From Aquilaria yunnanensis (lineage: Eukaryota; Streptophyta; Magnoliopsida; Malvales; Thymelaeaceae), in the NCBI GenBank assembly GCA_039654915.1, contig CM077597.1, positions 90,646,001-90,710,000 on the forward strand: a stretch of 64,000 nucleotides of DNA. Reading direction: 5' to 3'. The notes under the pieces were generated by a model, which was not told the DNA's origin, made no database searches, and was given only the letters and a program-made list of their open reading frames with translations. Position numbers and translations under genes: made by a program. Below are positions 22,077 through 32,014 of this stretch, piece by piece (position 1 is the stretch's first letter; each line of letters starts with the position of its first letter).

Positions 22077-25000
22077 ACTCCCCCCTCCTTAGAAGGATTC
22101 ATCCACAAATCTGCATGTTCAAACAAAGACAAATCAGAAACATTAAAAGTAGCACTCACATTGTACTCACCAGGCAAGTCTAGCATGTATGCATTGTCAT
22201 TGATCTTCCTAATGACTTGGAATGGACCATATCCTCTTGGATGAAGCTTAGTCCTTCTTGCAGCTGGAAATCTTTCTTTCCTCATGTATAACCAAACCCA
22301 ATCTCCAGGCTCAAACACAACTTTCCTTCGGCCTTGATTGGCTTTCTTAGCAACTTGTTGATTTTTGTGTTCAATTTGTTGCTTAACCCTCTCATGCAAC
22401 CTCTTGATGCTCTCGGCCTTCTTACTACCATCCAAACTAGATACCTCATGAGTAGGTAATGGTAAAGATCCAATGGAGTTAAAGGATTAAAACCATAAAC
22501 AATCTCAAAAGGTGACAAACTAGTAGTAGAATGCATGGATCTATTATAAGCAAATTCTACATGAGGCAAACAATCTTCCCAAGCTTTCAAATTTTTACCA
22601 ATGATAGCCCTAAGCAAGGAATCTAAAGTCCTATTAGTTACCTCAGTTTGCCCATCAGTTTGTGGGTGACAAGATGTAGAAAACAAAAGCTTAGTTCCTA
22701 GCTTACCCCACAAAGTACTCCAAAAGTGGCTTAGAAACTTAGTATCCCTATCCGAAACTATTGTTCTAGGAACACCATGAAGTCTAACAATCTCCTTGAA
22801 AAACAATTCAGCCACATGAATAGCATCATCAGTCTTATTGCATGGAATAAAATGAGCCATCTTAGAAAACCTATCAACTACGACAAAGATTGAGTCACGG
22901 TTTCCCTTAGTCCTAGGCAATCCAACAATGAAGTCCATAGAAATATCTACCCATGGATGACTAGGTGTAGGAAGTGGTGTGTATAACCCATGTGAAGTGT
23001 GAGTGTATTTTCCCTTCCTACATGCAATGCATTGCTCACATACCTTCTTCACATCCTTTACCATATTCGGCCAATGGTAATGTTCCTTCAAAGTATGCAA
23101 AGTCTTGGCTTGTCTAAAGTGACCCATAAGTCCTCCACAATGAGCTTCCTTTGTGGGCAATTCCCTCAAAGATGTCTTTGGTATGCACAACCTATTTTCT
23201 TTGAAAAGAAAGCCATTAACTTGGTAGAACTTCTCAAAAGCAAACTTAGAACACTTAGAATAAATCTCACCGAAATCATCATCACTAGCATACAAATCCT
23301 TCAAGTGTTCAAAACCCAAAACTTTTGCATCTAAAGCCGAAAGTAAAGCATACCTTCTTGAAAGTGCATCCACCACTATATTATCCTTACCTTGCTTGTA
23401 TTTGATAACATATAGGAATGACTCAATGAATTCTACCCATTTAGCATGCCTTCTATTCAACTTACCTTGCCCACTAAGAAACTTAAGGGCTTGGTGATCA
23501 GTGTGAATCACAAACTCTCTTGGCCACAAATAATGTTGCCAAGTCTCCAAAGCTCTTACCAAAGCATAGAGCTCCTTGTCATATGTGGGATAGTTCAAGC
23601 TAGCTCCATTCAACTTCTCACTAAAGTATGCAATGGGGCGGCCTCCTGGCATCAACACAGCTCCAATGCCTATACTTGAAGCATCACACTCAACTTCAAA
23701 AGTATTAGCAAAGTTAGGCAAAGCTAAAAGTGGTGCATTGCATAACTTTTCTTTTAACAACCTGAAAGCATCTTCTTGAGCTTTTCCCCACTTAAATCCC
23801 ACATTCTTCTTTATAACTTCAGTTAGAGGTGCAGCAATGGTAGAAAAATTTCTTACAAACCTCCTATAAAAGCTAGCTAACCCATGGAATGATCTCACCT
23901 CCGTAATGGATGTTGGAATCGGCCATTCTTGTATGGCTTTCACCTTCTCTTGATCTACCTCAATTCCATGTGAACTCACAACAAATCCAAGGAAAACAAC
24001 TTTGTCAACACAAAAAGAGCACTTCTTCAAGTTAGCATACAACTTTTGTCCTCCTAAGGTGCTTAGTACTTGTGTGAGGTGTCCAACATGCTCTTCTAAG
24101 TTCTTGCTATATACTAGGATATCATCAAAGTACACAACAACAAACTTTCCAATGAAGTCACACAAGACATGATTCATAAGTCTCATGAAAGTACTAGGAG
24201 CATTAGTTAGTCCAAAAGGCATAACTAACCATTCATAAAGTCCAAACTTTGTTTTGAAAGTAGTTTTCCATTCATCCCCTTCCCTTATCCTAACTTGATG
24301 GTACCCACTTTTTAAATCAATCTTTGAAAACAACGTAGAACCATGCAACTCATCAAGCATATCATCAAGCCTAGGGATAGGATGTCTATACTTTACAGTG
24401 ATCTTGTTGATAGGCCTACAATCCATGCACATGCGCCATGATCCATCTTCCTTTGGCACCAAAAGTACAGGCACAGCACAAGGACTCAAACTCTCCCTCA
24501 CAAGGCCTTTGTCTAACAATTCCTTTACTTGCTTCTCAGTCTCCTTAGTCTCCTCGGGATTGGTTCTATAGGCTGGCCTATTTGGAATTGGTGCTCCTGG
24601 GACTAGGTCTATTTGATGCTCAATGCCTCTAATTGGGGCCAAACCTCTCGGATCTTCAGGGAAAACATCTTCAAAGCCCTGCAACAAAGACACACTAGGA
24701 AGATGTGTTAGATCAGTGACAATAAGTAAATATTCTTTGTAAATTAAAAGAAGCACTGGTCTTTGTGCTTGAATGGCTTTCCTCACATCACTCATTTTAG
24801 CAATATAGCACTCTTTTTTGCCACTCAACTTCCTCTCATTCTTTTCTCTCGGGAACTCTCCACTCTTCTTCCCCTCATGGTCACTCATCTCACTTGATCT
24901 CTCATTTTGTCTCTCGGCTTTCCCCTCTTCACTCTTGCCCTCAACTTTCCCCTCATTTATTTTTCTCTCAACCTTACTTTGAAGTTTCCTTTGATCCTCC

Positions 25001-25104
25001 AAAACTTGTTGTGGTAAAAGTGGACTAAGTGTAACCGGCCTTCCTTCATGGACAAATGAGTGCAAGTTTTTCTCTCCATCATGTGTGACCTTCTTATCAA
25101 ATTG
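21788..25104 (-). pseudogene. Element D pol: reverse transcriptase, RNase H, integrase (frameshifted near the end)
   Basis: It continues in frame from gag-protease after a TGA at 25105-25107. RT has [17 protein letters not shown], the [12 protein letters not shown] block and active site YFDDILVYS. RNase H has [12 protein letters not shown], the TDH motif ([12 protein letters not shown]) and [11 protein letters not shown], where most relatives have ADALSR. Integrase has its H-H-C-C module ([10 protein letters not shown]...CEQCIAC), then [18 protein letters not shown] and [17 protein letters not shown] as the DDE triad. A frameshift lies between 22435 and 22282. The rest ([34 protein letters not shown]) runs through the polypurine tract into the 3' LTR and stops at 21788. 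Sequence style is CRM-like; there is no classical chromodomain. Confidence 0.9.
22077..22092 (-). promoter_or_regulatory. Polypurine tract of element D
   Basis: CTAAGGAGGGGGGAGT on the minus strand, directly before the 3' LTR start TGATATGATC. It is also coding (SKEGGVD), because the polyprotein frame runs through it. Confidence 0.8.
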
Positions 25105-26598
25105 TCACGGCCTTCCAAGCAAAATATGGCAAGCATGCATAGGAACAACATCACAAAGAGTTTCATCATGGTAAGTACCAATTTTGAATTTAACCGAAAC
25201 TTGCTTTACCACTTTTACCTCCCCGGCATCATTCAACCATTGAAGCTTATATAGTTGTGGGTGTTTTTGTGTTGGAAGCTTCAATTTCTCCACCATGGTT
25301 GAACTTGCTACATTGGTGCAACTCCCTTCATCAACAATGATGCTGCACACTTGATCTTTAATTCGACATCTAGTGTGAAAGATGCACTCCCTTTGATTGG
25401 CCTCCTCCTTGGCTTGCATACTTAGAGCTCTCCTAGCAACAAAAGCAAAGTCACCCTCCTCGGGCTCAAGTGTGTCTTGCTCATCCTCCTCCAATGGTGG
25501 GGTCTCCTCCATGGCATCCTCCTCCTCGGATGTGATATCACCATCATCTTTGAGAATCATCACCTTTTTGTTAGGACAATCTCCCATGTAGTGCCCCTTG
25601 CCTCTACACTTGAAGCACTCAATCTCCCTTGACTTTGGCACATCTTTGAGTGGCACCTTGGATTTGTCTTGTGGAGGCCGAGACATGCTTCCCTTGGTAG
25701 CCTCCATTCTTGGCTTTGGTGCCTCCTTGCTCCATGTTCCCCTCCATGTGGAACTCCCCCCTTGAGCCATCTTGGATGCCTTAGACCTCTTGATGATTCT
25801 TTCGGCCTTGGTGGCATGGTGAAGCAAATCCTCCATGTTGACATATGGCACCATCTCCACTTTGTTGGCAATCTCATGGTTAAGGCCATTGATGAATCTA
25901 GCAATGGTAGCCTCCTCTTCCTCAATGATATTGGCTCGGGTTAGTGTCATCTCCAAGTCCTTGTGATAGTCCTCCACACTCCTTTGGTCTTGCACAAGCC
26001 TTTGAAGTTTGAGGTGTTGATCTCTATAGTAGTAACTTGGGACAAATCTCCTTCTCATCATGGCTTTAAGAGCTCTCCATGTATTGATGGGTTCCTCCTC
26101 ATTCCTCCTCCTAGAAGTGACAACCTGGTTCCACCATACAAGAGCATAATCAGTGAATTCAATAGTAGCCAATTTAACTTTCTTTTCCTCAGAATAGTGA
26201 TGGCACTCAAACACCATCTCAATCTTTTGCTCCCACTCCCAATATGCATCCGGATCACTCCTCCCTTGAAAAGGTGGAATGGACAATTTGATGGAGCTTA
26301 GATTGTTGTCCTCCCTTGGCTCCCCCCTCCTTGGAAGCCCATGGTCATGCCAATGTCCTTCTTCCTCCTCGGGTTCTTCTCTCCTTGGACCTCTCCTTGG
26401 TTGCAAGATGGGATTTGGTCTCCTTAGGAACCTTAAGTCAATGTCCTCAATCCTCCCCACAAGTCTATTGAGAGTTTCTTGAAGCTCTCTCATGGTTGGC
26501 TCATCATTGTTCCTCACTTCCATTCTCCTATCCTCCTGGCCCTCCATACTCCTGAAAATAACAAAGATCCTCACAAACACTCGCCTCACATGTTTCAC
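25105..26598 (-). CDS. Element D gag and protease
   Basis: 497-codon frame; the likely start is the second Met (MEGQEDRRMEVR) at 26547. A capsid-type gag domain (LSIPPFQGRSDPDAYWEWEQ, DYALVWWNQV, RRRFVPSYYYRDQHLKLQRL) is followed by one zinc knuckle CFKCRGKGHYMGDC. The retropepsin has a DEGSCTNVAS active site and ends at LLGRP. The frame stops at TGA 25105-25107, where relatives read LLGRPWQFDKK, so the stop is a Trp codon mutated to TGA. Downstream pol is in the same frame. It makes the capsid and protease of the element. Confidence 0.9.
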   Translation of the reverse strand: MKHVRRVFVRIFVIFRSMEGQEDRRMEVRNNDEPTMRELQETLNRLVGRIEDIDLRFLRRPNPILQPRRGPRREEPEEEEGHWHDHGLPRRGEPREDNNLSSIKLSIPPFQGRSDPDAYWEWEQKIEMVFECHHYSEEKKVKLATIEFTDYALVWWNQVVTSRRRNEEEPINTWRALKAMMRRRFVPSYYYRDQHLKLQRLVQDQRSVEDYHKDLEMTLTRANIIEEEEATIARFINGLNHEIANKVEMVPYVNMEDLLHHATKAERIIKRSKASKMAQGGSSTWRGTWSKEAPKPRMEATKGSMSRPPQDKSKVPLKDVPKSREIECFKCRGKGHYMGDCPNKKVMILKDDGDITSEEEDAMEETPPLEEDEQDTLEPEEGDFAFVARRALSMQAKEEANQRECIFHTRCRIKDQVCSIIVDEGSCTNVASSTMVEKLKLPTQKHPQLYKLQWLNDAGEVKVVKQVSVKFKIGTYHDETLCDVVPMHACHILLGRP

Positions 26599-27431
26599 TC
26601 AAAAGATGAACACTCAAGCACTCAATTTGTTAGTGAGATATTGCTATTCAAAGAGTTCTCAAAAGTTCTAAGAAGACTATCCTCAAAACACACAAGAAAA
26701 CTTGAATTTTTGAAGAACTATTTTGACTCCAAAAGAGGTGGGCTAAATAAGCTTTAAAAGACTCTAGGAAGCCCTTGCAATTGATGATCACAAGAACCAC
26801 AAAGAAAGCTTTTTGGCTTAAAACAATGGGATAGGTTTTGGGGCACAAAACTTCCAACACTTTGTAAAAACTTCTCCTTTTGCAAGCTTTCTTTTCTTTG
26901 TTCTTTTCTTTTCTTTTCTGCTTTTTTTTCTCTTTTTTTTTTTCTTTTTTTGCTTGCTGTTTTGATGCTAAACAAAGTTTCCCCTTGAAATTCGTTGCTG
27001 CCAAAGACAAAAAGTTAGAATTCTTTTCGGCTAAGACAAGAAACTATTGAAACTTGCACAATTTTGAAACAACTTTTTGATACCGAAACTTGCTGAACTT
27101 TGATCCTTCTTTTTTTTGGTGTTTTCTTGACTCTAGGATGCTGGAAACAATGAAAACAAAAGAGATTAATATGGCTGGACATGAAACAGAAAGATAAGAA
27201 TTAGACAAGAACAAACGAATTGAAACCGAGAATACTAGGTGACACGGATTGACTTCTTTTTGTTGTTTTTGTGATTTTCAGAGTTGAACAAAGATGGAAC
27301 AAAAAGGACAGACCTGAAACAAGATGAAGAAGGATTAAAACAGAGAATTAAGACATGAAATTACTGGAAAAAAAATTGAAAGGAAACTGAAGCTAAACAA
27401 GAACACAAAGATATGTCCTTCAATGGAACTT
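26599..27431 (-). other. Leader of element D
   Basis: Between primer-binding site and gag. It includes a pyrimidine-rich plus strand near 26870-26960. No gene seen. Confidence 0.7.
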
Positions 27432-27448
27432 GTGGCTCTGATACCAAC
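27432..27448 (-). promoter_or_regulatory. Primer-binding site of element D
   Basis: TTGGTATCAGAGCCACA on the minus strand, adjacent to the LTR end. It contains TGGTATCAGAGC, the complement of the initiator Met tRNA 3' end. Confidence 0.9.
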
Positions 27449-28434
27449 TGATGCGAACCCCGATGGTATAAAGACCATGAAACACGCCCAAGATATTTTT
27501 CAAGCTCCACAAGACATCAAAGAGGCTGGGTTTGAAGCCCCCACCCTTAATCAACCTGTGATTAGAAACGAGAAGTATAGAACTCCAAGAACACAAGCAC
27601 ACTTGTGCACCAAGGCAGTCCGCCAAGAACCAAAGAGAAAACCTCTCCAAAGAGCAATATTATTTTGGCATTAATCTGTGTGTTTACATCCAGAATATGT
27701 GCCTTTATATAGGCATAAACTAGGGTTAAAAGCTGGGCAAAATTCGTAGCCTAAATCCCTTAGGAATCCTAGATACAAAGACATAGGAAATCCTAGTCAA
27801 ATTAGGACTCTAATTCCTAGTTTGAACAAGTTTATTGAATGCAGCGTATGCCACTTGTCCAAAACAATTTAAAACTATTCCATAGCCTAAATAACTTCCT
27901 AAATAATGTATCTAAATAGGATTTGAACAAAAATAAAATATAAATACAAGATTAAACCCGAAAACTCCCAAATAGCCTTTTTGGGTGCATTTTAGGCACT
28001 TTAAGGTTCTCTCTTGTATCTTCAGCTCCAAGCTTGAATCTTTGAGTTCCAATGGCATGAATCTTCATCTTAGATGTGGTAATGAAGGTCTGGAAAGTTA
28101 GAGCTCAAAAATCCAGCTTGTGGATACAAAATGCAATAAGAACACTTAAGGTGGCTCAAATGGTGCACTTTGAGTGTTGCCCTTGATGTCCTTGTTTTGA
28201 GACTTGTCTAAGCACTCCAGAATTGAGTACCAAGCATGTCCATCACCTTGATATAATGTCTTAAAAGTTCCAGCAACTCCTTGTGAGGTTTCATGGCCAT
28301 CCTCCTTGAAGAAGCTTGAAACAAAGGCTTGTAGTGCACTTGCGAGCTCCTTAGCTTTCTTCCTTGTCATAGGTCCACTAGAAACCTTCAATGGGTCCTT
28401 GCCTTCTCCTTGTGTGCTTTCCTTGATCATATCA
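27449..28434 (-). repeat. 5' LTR of element D (986 bp)
   Basis: TGATATGATC...TTCGCATCA on the minus strand. TATA-like TATATAAAGG is at 27702-27711. It also contains the copy of the polyprotein C-terminal frame found in the 3' LTR (28434-28146). The TRIM is absent, which gives the empty site. Confidence 0.92.
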
Positions 28435-28439
28435 GTGCG

Positions 28440-28575
28440 GAGGGCATTTTTTGTCAAAGAAAACAACTGTAAAGATTTTGTAGTCTGAATTTTATTGGCC
28501 CACTTTGTTTAAAGACGCGCATGCATTCTGCAAAGCTTTTGAAAATTATAAAAAATTAGGCTCCATTTCTTCCCG
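28440..28575 (+). pseudogene. Athila integrase fragment after element D
   Basis: It reads GHFLSKKTTVKIL, stop, SEFYWPTLFKDAHAFCKAFE, i.e. the zinc-binding region of Athila integrase that was interrupted at 20528. Near 28576 it stops abruptly and is joined to a segment homologous to the promoter region of the zinc-finger genes. Confidence 0.8.
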
Positions 28576-28738
28576 GCTAAGTGGTGGATATGGTACTCCG
28601 TGGCTCTCAAGTCAGTTATCTCAGTTTCCCATAATAACTGATTTTTGCGGATACGATACTCCGTGGCTCTCAAGCCGGTTATCTTAGTTTCCTATAATAA
28701 CTGATTTCTTTCTCTCATCTATCAATTTTTTCTCACCA
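28576..28738 (+). repeat. Duplicated upstream segment of the zinc-finger pseudogene
   Basis: Two near-identical ~70-bp units ('actccgtggctctcaag...gttatctcagtttcc...aataactgat') precede the pseudogene. One such unit lies before the first zinc-finger gene of element B at 39530-39600. Confidence 0.75.
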
Positions 28739-29287
28739 ATGGATTTTGTTCTTTCTATTTTGTGAAAATTCTTTCCTTTTCTCCCAATGAATGTTCTTAA
28801 AAGGATTTACCAAGCTAGATGTGAAAAATTAAGAGCTTTGATGCACAAGGGCTTTCCTGAAAATGTGCGGTGGCTAATTGAAGCTAAGGTCTATTTGACT
28901 GATGAAATTTCAGTTTCATTTATGCCCCGCATGCCTGCCTTAGGCAAAAGCGTTTATGCCAAAAAGCAAAGAGCAAAAAGGTTACGCGTCTATCACAAAT
29001 GTGGTTGATGGAATTGTGATACTAAATGCCATTCTTTAGGGATGATGTCCAATAATCGAGAAGATAAAAGAAAATTCATTAAGAATGGCCTCTATAAGGA
29101 ATCTTTGGATGATATCCGATTGACTCTTGAAACGCATTCTTGTGAATTAGTGCAACGTGAAATTCATTGTTTATGGAGGGCTTTTCATAGAGAACGAGAG
29201 TGTTACAATCTTGGGAATCTAACTTTAAACGGCCTTGTTTGTTAGTTTGTAAGAAAACTGGATAGGAAGCATATCCACGACTCATAG
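28739..29287 (+). pseudogene. 182-residue zinc-finger-like gene in the Athila-type element, three stop codons
   Basis: It has exactly the length of the intact genes (549 nt) and no frameshift, but in-frame stops at codon 9 (28763, TGA), codon 90 (29006, TGA) and codon 169 (29243, TAG). Intact relatives have CGA or CGG at codons 9 and 90 and CAG at codon 169, so each stop fits a C-to-T change. Cys85 of the finger is also lost (Tyr). The basic patch is AKKQRAKR. It is not followed by a LOG gene. It is a relic of the same cargo family found in elements A and B. Confidence 0.87.
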
Positions 29288-31600
29288 AAGGCGTTGAAGC
29301 CGTTACTGGACGTAAAACTAGTGGAAGATGTGAGCCACAATCACAACTACTGTACATTAATGTCATTTTATTTTTATTTTTATTTCTTCTTTTACAGGTT
29401 GCCAGTCTTTAATAAGTGATGAAGCACTATAGAAGAGAGCAATCAGACTTGTGAATCTGTTTATCTTGTCTTTTAGTTTTACTATCAGCATTTTCTTTAT
29501 TTTGGTTTAAGTTATTTCAGGTTTTCATTTTCAATAACTACCATTTCAAGTAATTTCTTCTTCATTCTTCTTTTCTATATTTTGACATTATGGACAATGT
29601 CTTAATCTGGTTGGGGGGAGGGATAGTTGACACATTTTTTTTCTCTTTTCTTCTTTTAAGGTAGTTTTTCTCATGCTGATATTAAAACCTTTGAACAAAG
29701 CCCTTAGTTTAGGATAGCTAAGTAAGGAGTAATTTTACTCTTGAGACGCATCCTACTAGGCTTGCTAGGTATAACATTTTGGGCTAGCTAGGTTTCAACC
29801 CTATTTGGATGACATATCTCACAAGTAATCTATATTTTCTAAAAGAAATATTACATGAAACCTGAATATTAATTCCAAGCATTCAATCCCTTACATATTT
29901 TATTAGTTTTATTGTTATTTTTTTTATGGTAGTGTTGATTATTGATTTCATTTTTAATTTTATTTTTTTCCATGTTCAAGTACATGTTTGCATGATAGTT
30001 GCATGTAGAAACATTTAGCATGAATTTAGGTTGTTTGTTTGCATTTAGGAACCCAACTCATGAAAATATCATCATTAGATGTATGCTTTGTAAATTTGAA
30101 ATGGTTGTTCATTTCTTAAAGCAGTTAAAGTATGTTGCTTGTTACCTGAGGAAAATAAACAACCGGTGAGCACTTTTGAGCCCTTAGTATTTATTAGGAT
30201 GTGTGAATTTCTTTATTGAGAGTGCTTACTTTGTGTTTTGAGCTAGACCTTGCTTGGATGGGTGACATTAAGGACCTATGCAACCTCACATCTTGTATGT
30301 AAATTTAAGGAAAAAGATTGCATTTTAGGGCCAACCACTTATGAAAAGGCTATCCTTGTACATTATCCCTTAGTGAGCCCCTTTGACCTTTATAGCCTTA
30401 TTCTTTGTTTGAACCCTATATGTTTAACCACTTCCACTTCATTTTGATCATTTATTGTCCTTGGAACTAGTGATGCTTATGTGATTATGGGCTTAGAGAA
30501 TTAAAATGAATGTGTTGTTTTTGGTAAAATAAAGAATAAGTGTGGGGTGTACTTCAGAATATATTAGGTTACCTTGTGCTTAATTTGTCATAGTGGAAAA
30601 ATTGAGGTGAGTTGAGCTTAAATCATAAAAATTGAGTGTATATCATTAGATGGTTGAGTTTTAAACAAATTTTGATCTATGGTAGAAAAAGGCAAAAGCG
30701 AGATCATAAGAAAAAGCCATCGCGAAATAAAGTAAAAAAATATATATAGATAAATAAATTAAAAAAAAAACTTTTCATTTCATAATACTTAGCCTCTTTT
30801 TCTTTTATGGAAGTCTAAAAAAAATTGGTCTCTTTCCTTTTCAAATAAAATTATATATGCCCATACTCATGTGGAATCCTTACGAAAGCAAAGATGAAAG
30901 ACATCTTCTTTTATCTTTTTTTGACAGATAAACGCATAATCATGGGAGACAGTTAAAAAAAAAAAACAACAACTTCAGCTTTAATATTTGTGCAAGTCAA
31001 ATGAGACCAGCTATTTTGAAACGGAGAGAGGTAAAAAAAAAATGTTAAATTCAATAAGTTTAAAACTCAACCATATTTATTTTCTAAACTCATGTGTTGA
31101 TAAGGAATTGTGTTTTGGAGAGGACTTGGAGACTAGGGTAGATTTGGGTATTTAGCGTTTTAGGTGCACATATTTATTGTTCATTGTATTACTGGTTCTC
31201 TTAAACTCCATCATTAAAAAGCCTCCATCCGATTTCCGCTTTCACCAAACCCAGCCTCATTACAACCTTGTATAAAGACCATTGGACTTAAATTTACATG
31301 TAGTTCCCTTTTGGGAAACTAGTGAGGGTGAAGTTGGATCCCCTTGCAAGCTCCAGATTGAGAAACACAAAGTAAGCTGTTCATAAACTCATCTTAAAAT
31401 AAGTGCAAATACTTAGGGAATGGTCCTCTACCTCTGGTAACAAGGACTTAACTTTTTCTCCGTTCATTAACTACTTGCAAGTCAAGTTTACAGGTGTTAT
31501 ATATTCATAGCATGATTTGTCATGAGTTGTTAGATTATGTATTTTGTTTATTTTCTTAGGTTACACTTACTAGGGACTAGCAAGAACCTAGTTGGGGGGG
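29288..31600 (+). other. 3' untranslated region of the Athila-type element C
   Basis: Non-coding. It includes an Athila-style 'ggacaatgtcttaatctggttggggggag' segment near 29590-29625. 29410-29890 is homologous to 42960-43330 of element B, downstream of LOG. It is AT-rich beyond 30700. It ends with the polypurine run TTGGGGGGG at 31592-31600, directly before the LTR. Confidence 0.65.
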
Positions 31601-32014
31601 TGTAATGAATACTCATAAGTGTATTGCTATTAAGGGTTTAAATCATCATTATACACTTTGAGTATGATTAATTTCTATATTCTGAGCATTTTTCCACCGG
31701 ATTACTATTCACACATTTTTACTATTCACTGACTTATTGTTCATACACGTATTTCACTGTTCATATGCATATTTACTATACATATGCGGTTTACTATTCA
31801 TTAATATTAAAATATATATATTAAATTATTTTTTTTTATGTAGGTAAAATCATCACTTGGCGTCCCTTTACGAGAAAAATCATATCTAGAGCTGTAGGCA
31901 TTGGAATTGAGTGATTCGAAATTCATCTGAAAGCCAACATATAGATCTTCAACTTTACTTTAATCCACAAGCTAGTTTGATCATTTTTATTGCCAAAATC
32001 TGATTATAGATGAC
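31601..32014 (+). repeat. LTR of element C, copy 1, left part
   Basis: It begins TGTAATGAATACTCATAAGT after the polypurine run. It is interrupted by element B at 32014/32015 and continues at 48414. It aligns with copy 2 from 49911. Confidence 0.85.

Larger units (their letters stand above)
20534..28434 (-). mobile_element. Element D: nearly complete CRM-like chromovirus, TSD GTGCG
   Basis: It is bounded by LTRs that both run TGATATGATC...TTCGCATCA on the minus strand and is flanked by GTGCG at 20529-20533 and 28435-28439. It holds an iMet-tRNA primer-binding site, gag-protease, pol and a polypurine tract in the right order. It inserted in the Athila integrase region: the Athila reading resumes at 28440 where it left off. 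The polyprotein is interrupted by one TGA and one frameshift. A TRIM sits in its 3' LTR. Confidence 0.93.

Noticed and set aside
25397..25944. Ser- and Cys-rich plus-strand frames opposite element D gag
   Set aside because: Shadows of the minus-strand gag, which has clear domains.
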